Part shown: in pieces, positions 54,443 to 62,330 of the stretch
Position numbering within the stretch: position 1 is the first letter of the stretch
Layout: the number at the start of each line of letters is the position of its first letter
DNA from: Paraclostridium ghonii
Lineage (GTDB): Bacteria > Bacillota > Clostridia > Peptostreptococcales > Peptostreptococcaceae
Assembly: GCF_030815085.1 (NCBI RefSeq)
Contig: NZ_JAUSWG010000001.1
Direction: 5' to 3' (one strand)
Length of the DNA: 64,000 bases
The notes under the pieces: model-generated
Databases searched by the model: none
Told to the model about the DNA's origin: nothing
Seen by the model: the letters and a program-made list of their open reading frames with translations, nothing else
Position numbers and translations under genes: made by a program

Positions 54443-56521
54443 ATGATAGAACAAGATTTAATCATAGAATCATTTAATCATATTTTTAGTGAATACAAAA
54501 AATATGATATCGTATTATATGGAACTGGGTTTAGAACAAAGTGTGTCATTGAAAACTTTCCAGAATATAATTTTGTAGGAGTGGTAGATAAATTTTGTAA
54601 AGAAGATTCATTTTGTGGGATTCCTATAATTACAATGAAAGAGGCATATAACAAAAAAGTTACATTAGTTATAATTATGGCACAGCCAAGTTCAACAAAA
54701 ACTATATTTACAAGAATTGGCTATGATTGCTTAAAAAATGGTATAAAGGTATGTAATTTTCATGGAAGAGATTTATTCCAACTGTATAAATATAACAAGA
54801 AAAATATTCTTATGAACAACTATTTTGATATAAGCAAAGAGATATTTATAAATCAAATAGATAACCATGATTCCATAAGTCTTAATATATCAGAAATTTT
54901 ATTTACTACAAAATATTTAAATAGATTAGATTTTTATGAAATCTTGTCATGTAAATCAGAAGAAACAGGAATGCAAGAAGCAGCAAACTTTTTTCAATCA
55001 GCAAAAGAAGAATTAAATAGGAATATAAAATTAGATGAATTGTATCTTAAACTAGCGAAAAAATTATCTATTCCAGAAGATAGATTACTAAAATTTAAAC
55101 AATTTGAGGTTGAATCTTGGGCAACAATGATTGTTTTTAGAAATGACATAGTAGATGGAATAAGATATTGTATAAATAAAAACAAAAAAGTATATTTATA
55201 CAATGATACTGTATATTGTAATGAGGATATAAAAAAGTTTATTATAAATAATTTAGAATTAAATTTAGGTAGTTTATATTTAATGGATAAAATATCATTT
55301 GAAAAAGTTGATAAAAATAATTTGTTTTTAGTAACAGATAAAAATGAAAAAAATATAAAAAATAAATGTGATACTTTGAAAATTAAATCACCTATTGACA
55401 TGGCGAATATATCAGGATATTCAGATTTATTATTTAATGCACATTCTGTTAATGAAAGAAGTATGTGCGCTATGTTTATAGCGTGTGCATTTAATAGTCC
55501 TTTTGCACTATATAAAAGCGATGGGCTATTAGTTGTCAATGATATAAAAATATTTGGATATTTATTTATAAGTCCAATTGCAGTTAAGTTTGTTCTATGG
55601 ATTATAGAGGAAACTAACAAAAACAAATACGATGCAATTTTATTTGCAGCTAGAGATGGATATTTAGTTCAACAACTATTTAATATTGCTAGGAAATATA
55701 TTAAAGTAACCCCAGATGTAGAGGATTTATATTTTCAAACATCACGTACTGTATGTATAAAATCTAATATAGAAAATAAAAATGATATTAAGTGGATATG
55801 TGAATCTCCATTTGCGTATTCTCCAGAACAAGTTCTTATAAGAAGATTTGAATTAAATGAAGACAAAATAAAAAAGTATGATGAAAAAATATGTAAAGAC
55901 ACATTTCAATATGCATTAGAATATGAGGATTATATATATAAAGAGTCAATACGAGTTAAAAACAACTATCTAAAATATATTGATAATTTAAAGCTAACAA
56001 AAGATAAAAAATATGCTTTTGTAGATCTTGCATCATCAGGGACGTGCCAGTATTTTTTAGAAAAAATTATGGATTTTAAATTAGATGGATTATATTTATG
56101 TAGATATATGAATTTAAATAAAGAAAGAAATAAACTTAATATAAAATCTATATTTAATAATGGATTTTTATCTTATGGGTTTCAAAGTTTTTTAGCTGAA
56201 AATTATCTGTTACTAGAAACTATTTTTACTTCGTTTAACCCTACTCTCATAAGTTTTGATGATAATGGAACTCCAATATATGGAGAAGAGACTAGAAATA
56301 CAAGTGAATTTATTTACTTAGATACATTACAAAGTTGTATTAAAAACTATTTTGAAGACTTTATGGAAACTGTGTTTGTTGGTAGTGAGAATATAAGTTC
56401 AGAATTTATCGATTATATATATAGTTTAAGGAGCTATCCTCATACACGAGAAGGGTGTAATGAACTTAGTAATTTAATGCTAAGAGATGATTTAGGGCAA
56501 GGTATGATACCATTACAATGA
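54443..56521 (+). CDS. catalytically eroded paralogue of the HAD/SARDG protein
   Basis: A 692-residue protein collinear with the one at 48755: Rossmann-like domain (IVLYGTGFRTKC), HAD-like middle, and the C-terminal domain with LFAARDGYLV (about residues 400-409) and FVDLASSGTCQ. In the middle domain the HAD residues are gone. Motif I reads SLNISEI (Asp to Asn148 and Asp to Glu151), motif II reads LYND in place of LISD, and motif IV reads VTDKNEK in place of IGDNYEA. The C-terminal part is well kept. It is probably a pseudo-phosphatase acting as a scaffold or partner, with the SARDG domain as the active part. Confidence 0.75.
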   Translation: MIEQDLIIESFNHIFSEYKKYDIVLYGTGFRTKCVIENFPEYNFVGVVDKFCKEDSFCGIPIITMKEAYNKKVTLVIIMAQPSSTKTIFTRIGYDCLKNGIKVCNFHGRDLFQLYKYNKKNILMNNYFDISKEIFINQIDNHDSISLNISEILFTTKYLNRLDFYEILSCKSEETGMQEAANFFQSAKEELNRNIKLDELYLKLAKKLSIPEDRLLKFKQFEVESWATMIVFRNDIVDGIRYCINKNKKVYLYNDTVYCNEDIKKFIINNLELNLGSLYLMDKISFEKVDKNNLFLVTDKNEKNIKNKCDTLKIKSPIDMANISGYSDLLFNAHSVNERSMCAMFIACAFNSPFALYKSDGLLVVNDIKIFGYLFISPIAVKFVLWIIEETNKNKYDAILFAARDGYLVQQLFNIARKYIKVTPDVEDLYFQTSRTVCIKSNIENKNDIKWICESPFAYSPEQVLIRRFELNEDKIKKYDEKICKDTFQYALEYEDYIYKESIRVKNNYLKYIDNLKLTKDKKYAFVDLASSGTCQYFLEKIMDFKLDGLYLCRYMNLNKERNKLNIKSIFNNGFLSYGFQSFLAENYLLLETIFTSFNPTLISFDDNGTPIYGEETRNTSEFIYLDTLQSCIKNYFEDFMETVFVGSENISSEFIDYIYSLRSYPHTREGCNELSNLMLRDDLGQGMIPLQ

Positions 56522-56536
56522 AAGTAGGTGAAAGAA

Positions 56537-58162
56537 TTGTCAAATTTACAAAAAAGTAGTTATGGTACTGATGATGTAAATTATAATCCTATGAACTTAA
56601 TGATAAAAAATTACATTAATAATAATAATAAATCAGAGGACTTTGATGAAATTCTTATCAAGGATAATAACTTTGAAGTCTTTTTAAATTTTAGTAAAAC
56701 TAGGCAGTCTATTTTAAATTGGTATGATTTCAAAGAAGATGCAGACTTACTTGAAATAGGTGGAGAATTTGGGGCACTTACAGGCATGCTTTGCGAAAAG
56801 TGTAAATCTGTTACATGTATTGAAAGGGATAAACTTAGAGCTGAATCTATTTTAAAAAGATACGAAAATAGAAATAACTTAGAACTTTTTAATAGTGTGG
56901 AAAATATCATAAATTTTAATAAAAAATATGACTATATAGTTCTTATAGGAACTATAGAACTTATAGAAAATATAGAAGAGTATTTAAAAAAAATAAAGGG
57001 ATTGCTTAAATCTGAAGGAGCTATTTTGATAGCTACAGAAAATAGATTAGGATTAAAATATTTTTGTGGGGCCTCTTACCCAACATTAGAAAATCCATTT
57101 GATGGTATAAATAAAAGGTTTAAAAAAAATGGAAGAACTTTATATACTAAGTCTGAGTTAGAAAATATTATCAAGAGTTCAGGATTAAAAATAAATAAAT
57201 TTTATTATCCAGTTCCTGATTATAAATTTGCTCAAGAAATTTACTCGGACACATATTTACCAAAAGGAGCTTTAAAGGAAAGGATAATGCCTTATTATTT
57301 AAACTCAAAGTCACTTATTGCAGATGAGATGTATCTATATGATGATATTATAGAAAATAATGTTTTTGAAGTATTTGCGAACTCATTTTTAATTGAATGT
57401 AGAGAAATAGATGCTGAATGCAAAATTGACTATATCGCAGTTTCTACTGATAGAAAAGCAGAAAATGCATACGCTACAGTCGTTTATAGCAATAAAACAG
57501 TTAAAAAAAAGCCATTATTTTCTCAAGGGATACAAGGTATAAATGATTCTTACAATAATATAAAAGAGTTGGAGTTAAGAGGTTTAAATACTGTAGATAC
57601 AAAAATAAATAATAATGAATTAAACATGCCATTTTTAAAAGCCAATACACTATCTAAGGTTTTACAAAATTATATAAAATATGATAGAGATAAGGCTTTA
57701 AATTTATTTGAATGTTTATATAAAGATATATTAAAGTCATCTGAACATGTGAATCCAAATTTATGCTATTTAAATCAATTTAGTAAAAAAACTCTTGATA
57801 TGGGAGTTATATTGAAACATGCATATATTGATATGGTTCCAGTAAACTGTTTTTATGAATATGATAAATTAATTTATTTTGATCAAGAATTTAAAATGGA
57901 TTATTTTCCTGCAAATTATGTAATGTTTAGATCAATTAAATATACATATCTTACTATTAAAGAAACAGATAATATAGCATTATCTGAAGGTGAATTAAAA
58001 GATAAATATGGATTAAATAATTTATGGGATTTTTACGAATCAATTGATATAAAATTTGTAGTGGAAAATAGGCAGTTTAAAATTTATAAAAACTATCTTT
58101 CATGGATAAATGTAGATCAAAATATAATAAACCAAAATTCAAAATTATTAACAGGGATATAA
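56537..58162 (+). CDS. SAM methyltransferase fused to a kinase-like domain (WbdD-like architecture)
   Basis: A protein of about 541 residues. The N-terminal class I methyltransferase has motif I LLEIGGEFGALTG (about residues 71-83), an acidic ERD after strand 2, and DYIVLIGTIELIEN. After about residue 290 comes a region with VKKKPLF, then HAYIDMVPVNCFYEYDKLIYFDQEF (in segments, about 428-452). There IDMVPVN and FDQE recall the catalytic loop and metal Asp of aminoglycoside-kinase-like folds. Methyltransferase-kinase fusions such as WbdD cap polysaccharides with methyl phosphate. The start may be TTG 56537 or GTG 56528; spacing favours TTG. Confidence 0.68.
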   Translation: MSNLQKSSYGTDDVNYNPMNLMIKNYINNNNKSEDFDEILIKDNNFEVFLNFSKTRQSILNWYDFKEDADLLEIGGEFGALTGMLCEKCKSVTCIERDKLRAESILKRYENRNNLELFNSVENIINFNKKYDYIVLIGTIELIENIEEYLKKIKGLLKSEGAILIATENRLGLKYFCGASYPTLENPFDGINKRFKKNGRTLYTKSELENIIKSSGLKINKFYYPVPDYKFAQEIYSDTYLPKGALKERIMPYYLNSKSLIADEMYLYDDIIENNVFEVFANSFLIECREIDAECKIDYIAVSTDRKAENAYATVVYSNKTVKKKPLFSQGIQGINDSYNNIKELELRGLNTVDTKINNNELNMPFLKANTLSKVLQNYIKYDRDKALNLFECLYKDILKSSEHVNPNLCYLNQFSKKTLDMGVILKHAYIDMVPVNCFYEYDKLIYFDQEFKMDYFPANYVMFRSIKYTYLTIKETDNIALSEGELKDKYGLNNLWDFYESIDIKFVVENRQFKIYKNYLSWINVDQNIINQNSKLLTGI

Positions 58163-58164
58163 GT

Positions 58165-59418
58165 ATGGATAAAAAATTTTTAAATTCAGAAATTAAAAGT
58201 GATTATCTAGTTACATCTAATACTAAAAAGATATGGTATGTTCAATTAAATTTATTAAAAAAATTTAAAGAAGTTTGTGAGAAGAATAATTTAAAATTTT
58301 ATTTAACTTACGGTAGTCTATTAGGAGCTATAAGACATAATGGATATATACCTTGGGATGATGATATTGATATTTCGATGCCAAGAGAAGATTATGATAA
58401 ACTAAAGGAAATTGCTACAAAAGAGTTTAAAGATCCATACTTTTACCAAACGCAAGAAAATGAAATTGATTTTTTTGGTGGCGGATTTTCAAGACTAAGA
58501 GATAGTAGAACTACAGGTTATGAACATATACACTATGGTCATGATTTTAATGCTGGGATATGGATTGATATAACTTCGATAGATAATGTACCTAATTCTT
58601 ATTTTTTTAGAAAACTACAAAGTAAAATGGTATGTTTTTATCAGCAAATTATGTTTGCAAAAATATATAGCAGAGATAATGATCGTTTTTTAGACATTTC
58701 TTTTTTAAAAATGAAATTATTAAAAAAGGTAGCTAACAGATTAACGCATAAAGAAATTTGCTTTAGACTAAATAAGTGGTGCAGTATAGCTAAAAATAAA
58801 AAAACTGAAAATGTAGGAATATTAACTCAGTATAGGTGTTATGAAAAAGAATTATATAAATCTGAGTGGTTTAAAGATTTTAAGTACAAAACATTTGAGA
58901 ATATAAAAGTAGTTATACCAATAGGATACGATGAATTTTTAAAAAAAACATTTGGATATGACTACATGAAGTTGCCACCTTTAGAAGAAAGAAAGCCTCA
59001 TCATAATGGATACTATAACAGTGAAAAATCATATATAGATATAAATAAAGATATAGAATTAAGGTTTAAAAATATATTCAGAAATGTAAATCAAAAGCAA
59101 ATTGTTATATTTGGAGCGGGAGAAATGCTTGATGCTTATATGAGAAGATATGGTAAAAAATTTAAACCCAGTTTTCTTATAGATAATGATTGTAATAAAT
59201 GGGGAGATCAAAAGTATGGGCTTGATATAAAATCTCCAGATGAGTTATTAAGAAGGGGACAAAAACTACATATTATCATATGTAGCATTTATTTTCCAGA
59301 GATAAGTAAGCAGTTAAGTAACATGGGAATTAAAGATTATTATATATATTCAAAAAAGCGTGAATGGATATTAGAAAGATTATCAGAGTTGGAGGAATAT
59401 GAAGTTGAAAAAGTATAA
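58165..59418 (+). CDS. LicD-family phosphotransferase with C-terminal Rossmann-like domain
   Basis: A 417-residue protein. LTYGSLLGAIRHNGYIPWDD (about residues 47-66) followed by DIDISMPREDY is the LicD signature. LicD proteins move phosphocholine or similar phospho-groups from a CDP donor to a sugar. Residues about 305-400 are an added Rossmann-like domain (IVIFGAGEMLDAY). The start at ATG 58165 follows AGGGA; an earlier in-frame ATG at 58102 would overlap the upstream gene by 61 nt. The downstream cytidylyltransferase could make its CDP donor. It overlaps that gene by 20 nt. Confidence 0.85.
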   Translation: MDKKFLNSEIKSDYLVTSNTKKIWYVQLNLLKKFKEVCEKNNLKFYLTYGSLLGAIRHNGYIPWDDDIDISMPREDYDKLKEIATKEFKDPYFYQTQENEIDFFGGGFSRLRDSRTTGYEHIHYGHDFNAGIWIDITSIDNVPNSYFFRKLQSKMVCFYQQIMFAKIYSRDNDRFLDISFLKMKLLKKVANRLTHKEICFRLNKWCSIAKNKKTENVGILTQYRCYEKELYKSEWFKDFKYKTFENIKVVIPIGYDEFLKKTFGYDYMKLPPLEERKPHHNGYYNSEKSYIDINKDIELRFKNIFRNVNQKQIVIFGAGEMLDAYMRRYGKKFKPSFLIDNDCNKWGDQKYGLDIKSPDELLRRGQKLHIIICSIYFPEISKQLSNMGIKDYYIYSKKREWILERLSELEEYEVEKV

Positions 59419-59842
59419 GAATGGATATATTGCAGGAGTTTTTGACTTATTTCATATAGGGCATTTAAATGTATTAAAAAATGCAAAAGATAGATGTGAA
59501 AGCTTAAGGGTTGGAGTTTTATCGGATGAGTTAGTTGAATATTTTAAAGGTAAGAAGCCATATATACCAGATTTAGAAAGAATGGAAATAATTAAAAATA
59601 TTAAGTGTGTAGATGCTGTGGTTAAAGTGACATTTGAAAATATTAATAAAATGGATGCTTGGAATTTATATAATTTTGACTGTTTATTTTCGGGAGATGA
59701 CTGGAAAGGAAATGAAAGTTGGAACATTGATAAACAAAAGCTTAATGAAGTTGGATCTAATATAGAGTTTTTTAATTATACAAAGGGGACTAGCTCAACA
59801 CAAATAAAAAAATTAATTTTAGAAGAAACAGGTATATGTTAA
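59399..59842 (+). CDS. TagD-like cytidylyltransferase
   Basis: A 147-residue nucleotidyltransferase of the TagD/GCT type. GVFDLFHIGHLNVLKNAKDR (about residues 13-32) has the HxGH active site, and GTSSTQIKK near the C-terminus replaces the usual RTxGISTT motif. The likely reaction is CTP plus glycerol-3-phosphate or a similar phospho-alcohol to a CDP-alcohol. GGAGG is only 3 nt before ATG 59399, so TTG 59405 (9 nt) may be the true start. It is the second CTP enzyme of the island. Confidence 0.82.
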   Translation: MKLKKYKNGYIAGVFDLFHIGHLNVLKNAKDRCESLRVGVLSDELVEYFKGKKPYIPDLERMEIIKNIKCVDAVVKVTFENINKMDAWNLYNFDCLFSGDDWKGNESWNIDKQKLNEVGSNIEFFNYTKGTSSTQIKKLILEETGIC

Positions 59843-60870
59843 GTATGGAATATATGAATAGTAAATCACAGATAAATGAAGGAACCTACTTTATAACAGG
59901 AATAACTGGATTTATTGGATCTATTATAACAAAATCTATAATTAAATCTGATAGTTATAAAAATGGGAAAATTAAAATTATAGGTCTTGTTCGAGATATA
60001 GATAAAGCGTTAGAAATGTATTCTAACTTTAATTGCTCGAACTTAACATTTATTAAAAGGGATTTAATGAATCTAGATGAATTAGATTTATTAACGATAA
60101 ATGATATTAATGATATTGACTATATATTTCACTGTGCAGCTACAACTAAATCATCTGATATGATTTTATATCCTGTAGAAACTGCGAATGGGATTGTTAT
60201 AGGAACAAAAAATATTTTAGATATAGCTAAAATATATAATGTAAGTAGTATAGTGTATATTTCATCTATGGAAGTGTATGGAGCTATAGATGATAATGAG
60301 TGTAAAAATGATGAAAGTAACATTGGAACTATAGATATATTATCTGAAAGAAGCTGTTATCCACTTGGAAAACAGATGGCAGAGAATTTTTGTTATTCTT
60401 ATTATAAAGAGTATGATGTACCTGTTAAAATAGCTAGACTAGCTCAGACATTTGGGAAAGGAACATTAAAAAATGATACAAGAGTATTTTCTCAATTTGC
60501 CAGATGCGCTATCGATAATAAGGATATTGTACTTCACACAAAGGGGGATTCTGTTGGCAATTATATTGAATCAGAGGACGCAGTTCGTGCACTTTTCATT
60601 TTATTAAACTCGGGTGTAAATGGAGAAGCGTATAATATAGCAAATGAAGAAGCTACTATGACTATACTTGAAATGGCAGAGCTTGTAGCTAATAAAATAG
60701 CAAATGGAAAAATTAAAGTTACATTTGATATTCCTAATAGCAATATATACGGATATGCTAAAAAAACAAAATTGAGATTATCTTCATCGAAGATAAGGAA
60801 GCTTGGATGGTATCCAAAATATGGAATAGAAGATATGTATAAAAGAATGATTTATTATATAAAAAAATAA
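59836..60870 (+). CDS. NAD-dependent epimerase/dehydratase of the modification island
   Basis: A 344-residue extended SDR. ITGITGFIGSI (about residues 18-28) is the nucleotide site, YISSMEVYG (about 141-149) the catalytic Ser region, and CYPLGK (about 176-181) gives the Tyr and Lys of YxxxK. It also has LAQTFGKG. It makes or modifies a nucleotide-activated sugar, presumably for the flagellin glycan. Its start overlaps the cytidylyltransferase by 7 nt; ATG 59845 is an alternative. It is the last gene of the operon, followed by a strong terminator. Confidence 0.82.
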   Translation: MLSMEYMNSKSQINEGTYFITGITGFIGSIITKSIIKSDSYKNGKIKIIGLVRDIDKALEMYSNFNCSNLTFIKRDLMNLDELDLLTINDINDIDYIFHCAATTKSSDMILYPVETANGIVIGTKNILDIAKIYNVSSIVYISSMEVYGAIDDNECKNDESNIGTIDILSERSCYPLGKQMAENFCYSYYKEYDVPVKIARLAQTFGKGTLKNDTRVFSQFARCAIDNKDIVLHTKGDSVGNYIESEDAVRALFILLNSGVNGEAYNIANEEATMTILEMAELVANKIANGKIKVTFDIPNSNIYGYAKKTKLRLSSSKIRKLGWYPKYGIEDMYKRMIYYIKK

Positions 60871-60879
60871 TATATCCTA

Positions 60880-60930
60880 ATAAACACACAATAAACCTAG
60901 ATAAAATATCTAGGTTTATTGTGTGTTTAT
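60880..60930. terminator. terminator of the modification operon
   Basis: A perfect 22-bp inverted repeat (60880-60901 against 60909-60930), followed by TTAG. It insulates the early flagellar promoter region from the island. Confidence 0.8.
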
Positions 60931-61019
60931 TTAGAAGGTTAAATCTTTATGTGAATGAGTAACAGTATATCAGAAAAAATAAAAAAATTTATAAATTAAA
61001 AAAAAATTAAAAAAAACTA

Positions 61020-61046
61020 TAAAGGTTAAAATTAAATTGCCGATAA
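61020..61046 (+). promoter_or_regulatory. perfect sigma-28/sigma-D promoter upstream of flgB
   Basis: TAAA (61020-61023), 15-bp spacer, GCCGATAA (61039-61046). This matches the sigma-28 consensus at every position. It would start transcription near 61053, ahead of the sigma-A promoter and the riboswitch, so sigma-D made later in this operon could amplify its own operon. Confidence 0.7.
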
Positions 61047-61091
61047 ATAAAATAAATATCATATTTTAGGGTAAAAAGTAAAAAAATAAAG

Positions 61092-61110
61092 ATTTCTAAT
61101 TATTAGAAAT
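61092..61110. promoter_or_regulatory. 19-bp palindrome beside the sigma-A promoter
   Basis: ATTTCTAAT-T-ATTAGAAAT is a perfect palindrome ending 12 bp before the -35 box at 61123. Placement and symmetry suit a regulator site for a dimer; the protein is unknown. Confidence 0.4.
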
Positions 61111-61122
61111 AAAAGTAAATAC

Positions 61123-61151
61123 TTGAAATAAGTGGAAAAATAATATAAAAT
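61123..61151 (+). promoter_or_regulatory. sigma-A promoter of the early flagellar operon
   Basis: TTGAAA (61123-61128), 17-bp spacer, TAAAAT (61146-61151). Predicted transcription start near 61158, right before the riboswitch aptamer, as expected for a riboswitch-led mRNA. Confidence 0.75.
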
Positions 61152-61169
61152 GTAAATGTAAGTCGAAAT

Positions 61170-61258
61170 GATATTTAAGGGCAAAACTAGGGAAATCTAG
61201 CTACGCAAAACTATAGGGGCTAAGGCTTTGAAAAGCTATGCTTGCCAGTTACCGAAGA
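61170..61258 (+). promoter_or_regulatory. class I cyclic di-GMP riboswitch (GEMM-I)
   Basis: The RNA has the hallmark elements in order: GGGCAAA (61179-61185), a small stem CUAG-GGAAAU-CUAG with a GNRA-like loop (61187-61200), ACGCAAA (61203-61209), the GGGGCUAAGGC receptor-side stem, a second stem-loop AGCUAUGCUUGCCAG, and closing GUUACCG (61248-61254). It resembles the C. difficile riboswitch that sits before flgB and turns the operon off when c-di-GMP is high. It links motility to second-messenger levels. Confidence 0.9.
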
Positions 61259-61517
61259 GTTAATAAAACTTTTTGTTATCATTGCTAATATTAAGATTGT
61301 AAAGTTAGAACAAAAAGGATTAAGAAAATTTATAAATCATATAAATACAGATTGTTTGAGTGTGTGTTTTTTTATAATACACAAAATTTGCACATATTTT
61401 ATTAAAATAATTAATATTGCAAAGGAATTAACAATTTTAGTATTATGAGTAGCTTTCTTTTCTGATTTTGTTTTAATTTTCAAAATACATTAGTAATAAT
61501 ATTCCATAAAAGTGATG

Positions 61518-61544
61518 AACTACTCTTTCAGAGTAGTTTTTTTT
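61518..61544 (+). terminator. leader terminator upstream of flgB
   Basis: AACTACTCT (61518-61526) and AGAGTAGTT (61530-61538) pair, followed by a run of Ts to 61544. It lies 38 bp before flgB and about 260 nt after the aptamer, so it could be the riboswitch-controlled terminator. Confidence 0.8.
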
Positions 61545-61582
61545 AATTCTAAGAAAAACATTTAAAGTATTGGAGGGGAAAA

Positions 61583-61909
61583 ATGGAAGTATACGGTTTA
61601 TTAAAATCAGGATTAGAGGCAACAGAATTAAGAAGTAGAGTTATTGCTAATAATATTGCAAATATTAACACTCCAAATTACAAAAGAAAATATGTAGAGT
61701 TCGAAGAAACTTTAAAAGATTCTATGGATAAAATTGCTAAACCTGAAATAAAAACAGATACAACATCTAAAGTAAGAGAAGATGGGAATAGTGTTGATTT
61801 AGAAAATGAAAAGGTTAACCAAGCAGCTACAACCCTTGAGTATAATGCTCTTATAACTTTAACAAATATAAAAATTGGTATGAGTAGAAGTGTAATAACA
61901 GGGAGGTAA
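61583..61909 (+). CDS. flgB: flagellar rod protein FlgB
   Basis: A 108-residue proximal rod protein. LLKSGLEATELRSRVIANNI and NIANINTPNYKRKYVEFEE (about residues 6-43) are the rod-protein signature, and the C-terminus has LEYNALITLTNIKIGMSRS. First gene of the early operon; GGAGGGG precedes the start. It is expressed from the leader described just upstream and followed after 4 bp by flgC. Confidence 0.93.
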   Translation: MEVYGLLKSGLEATELRSRVIANNIANINTPNYKRKYVEFEETLKDSMDKIAKPEIKTDTTSKVREDGNSVDLENEKVNQAATTLEYNALITLTNIKIGMSRSVITGR

Positions 61910-61913
61910 GTAA

Positions 61914-62318
61914 ATGAGTGTTTTTTCAGGAATGAGAATTAGTTCAAGTGCACTATCAGCAGAGCGATTAAGAATGGATGTTGTTTCAGGCAATATAGCG
62001 AATATGAAAACAACAAGAACACAAAATGGGGGAGCATACCGACGTAAGGTACCTGTGTTTGAAGAAAATTATGATAAAAAATTAGGGATGCTAGGAGTAA
62101 AGTCAACAGCTATAGAAGAGGATAAGTCACCGCTGAGAAAGCTATATGATCCAAATCATCCAGATGCAGATAAACAAGGATATGTTGAATACCCAAATGT
62201 AGATATCTTAGTAGAAATGACTGATTTAATGACGGCATCTAGAGCATATGAATCAAATATAGATACACTAAATGCACAAAAAAATATGATTTCAAAAGCT
62301 TTAGAAATAGGTAGGTAA
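61914..62318 (+). CDS. flgC: flagellar rod protein FlgC
   Basis: A 134-residue rod protein. RISSSALSAERLRMDVVSGN and NIANMKTTRTQNGGAYRRK (about residues 8-45), then YVEYPNVDILVEMTDLMTAS and RAYESNIDTLNAQKNMISKA, match FlgC throughout. It assembles with FlgB, FlgF, FlgG and FliE into the rod. Confidence 0.95.
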   Translation: MSVFSGMRISSSALSAERLRMDVVSGNIANMKTTRTQNGGAYRRKVPVFEENYDKKLGMLGVKSTAIEEDKSPLRKLYDPNHPDADKQGYVEYPNVDILVEMTDLMTASRAYESNIDTLNAQKNMISKALEIGR

Positions 62319-62330
62319 AAGGAGTAGTTT

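Larger units (their letters stand above)
60931..61582 (+). other. long leader region of the early flagellar operon
   Basis: About 650 bp without a gene. It contains, in order, an A-tract-rich stretch, a sigma-D box (61020-61046), a palindrome (61092-61110), a sigma-A promoter (61123-61151), a c-di-GMP-I riboswitch (61170-61258), about 260 nt of AT-rich RNA, a terminator (61518-61544), and the flgB ribosome site. The open frame at 61242-61448 begins inside the riboswitch and is probably not a gene. Confidence 0.75.

Noticed and set aside
54994..55626. A 210-codon minus-strand frame inside the second HAD-like gene
   Set aside because: It is the antisense shadow of a well-supported gene, with no ribosome site and a Phe/Leu/Ser-rich translation typical of antisense to AT-rich coding DNA.
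61281..61422. An invertible flagellar switch as in C. difficile
   Set aside because: Only about 12 imperfectly matching bases pair, far short of the roughly 21-bp repeats of the known switch. Kept only as a remark under the riboswitch gap finding.
61242..61448. A 68-codon open frame upstream of flgB
   Set aside because: It starts inside the c-di-GMP aptamer, has no ribosome site and reads as hydrophobic AT-rich translation. Leader RNA explains it better.
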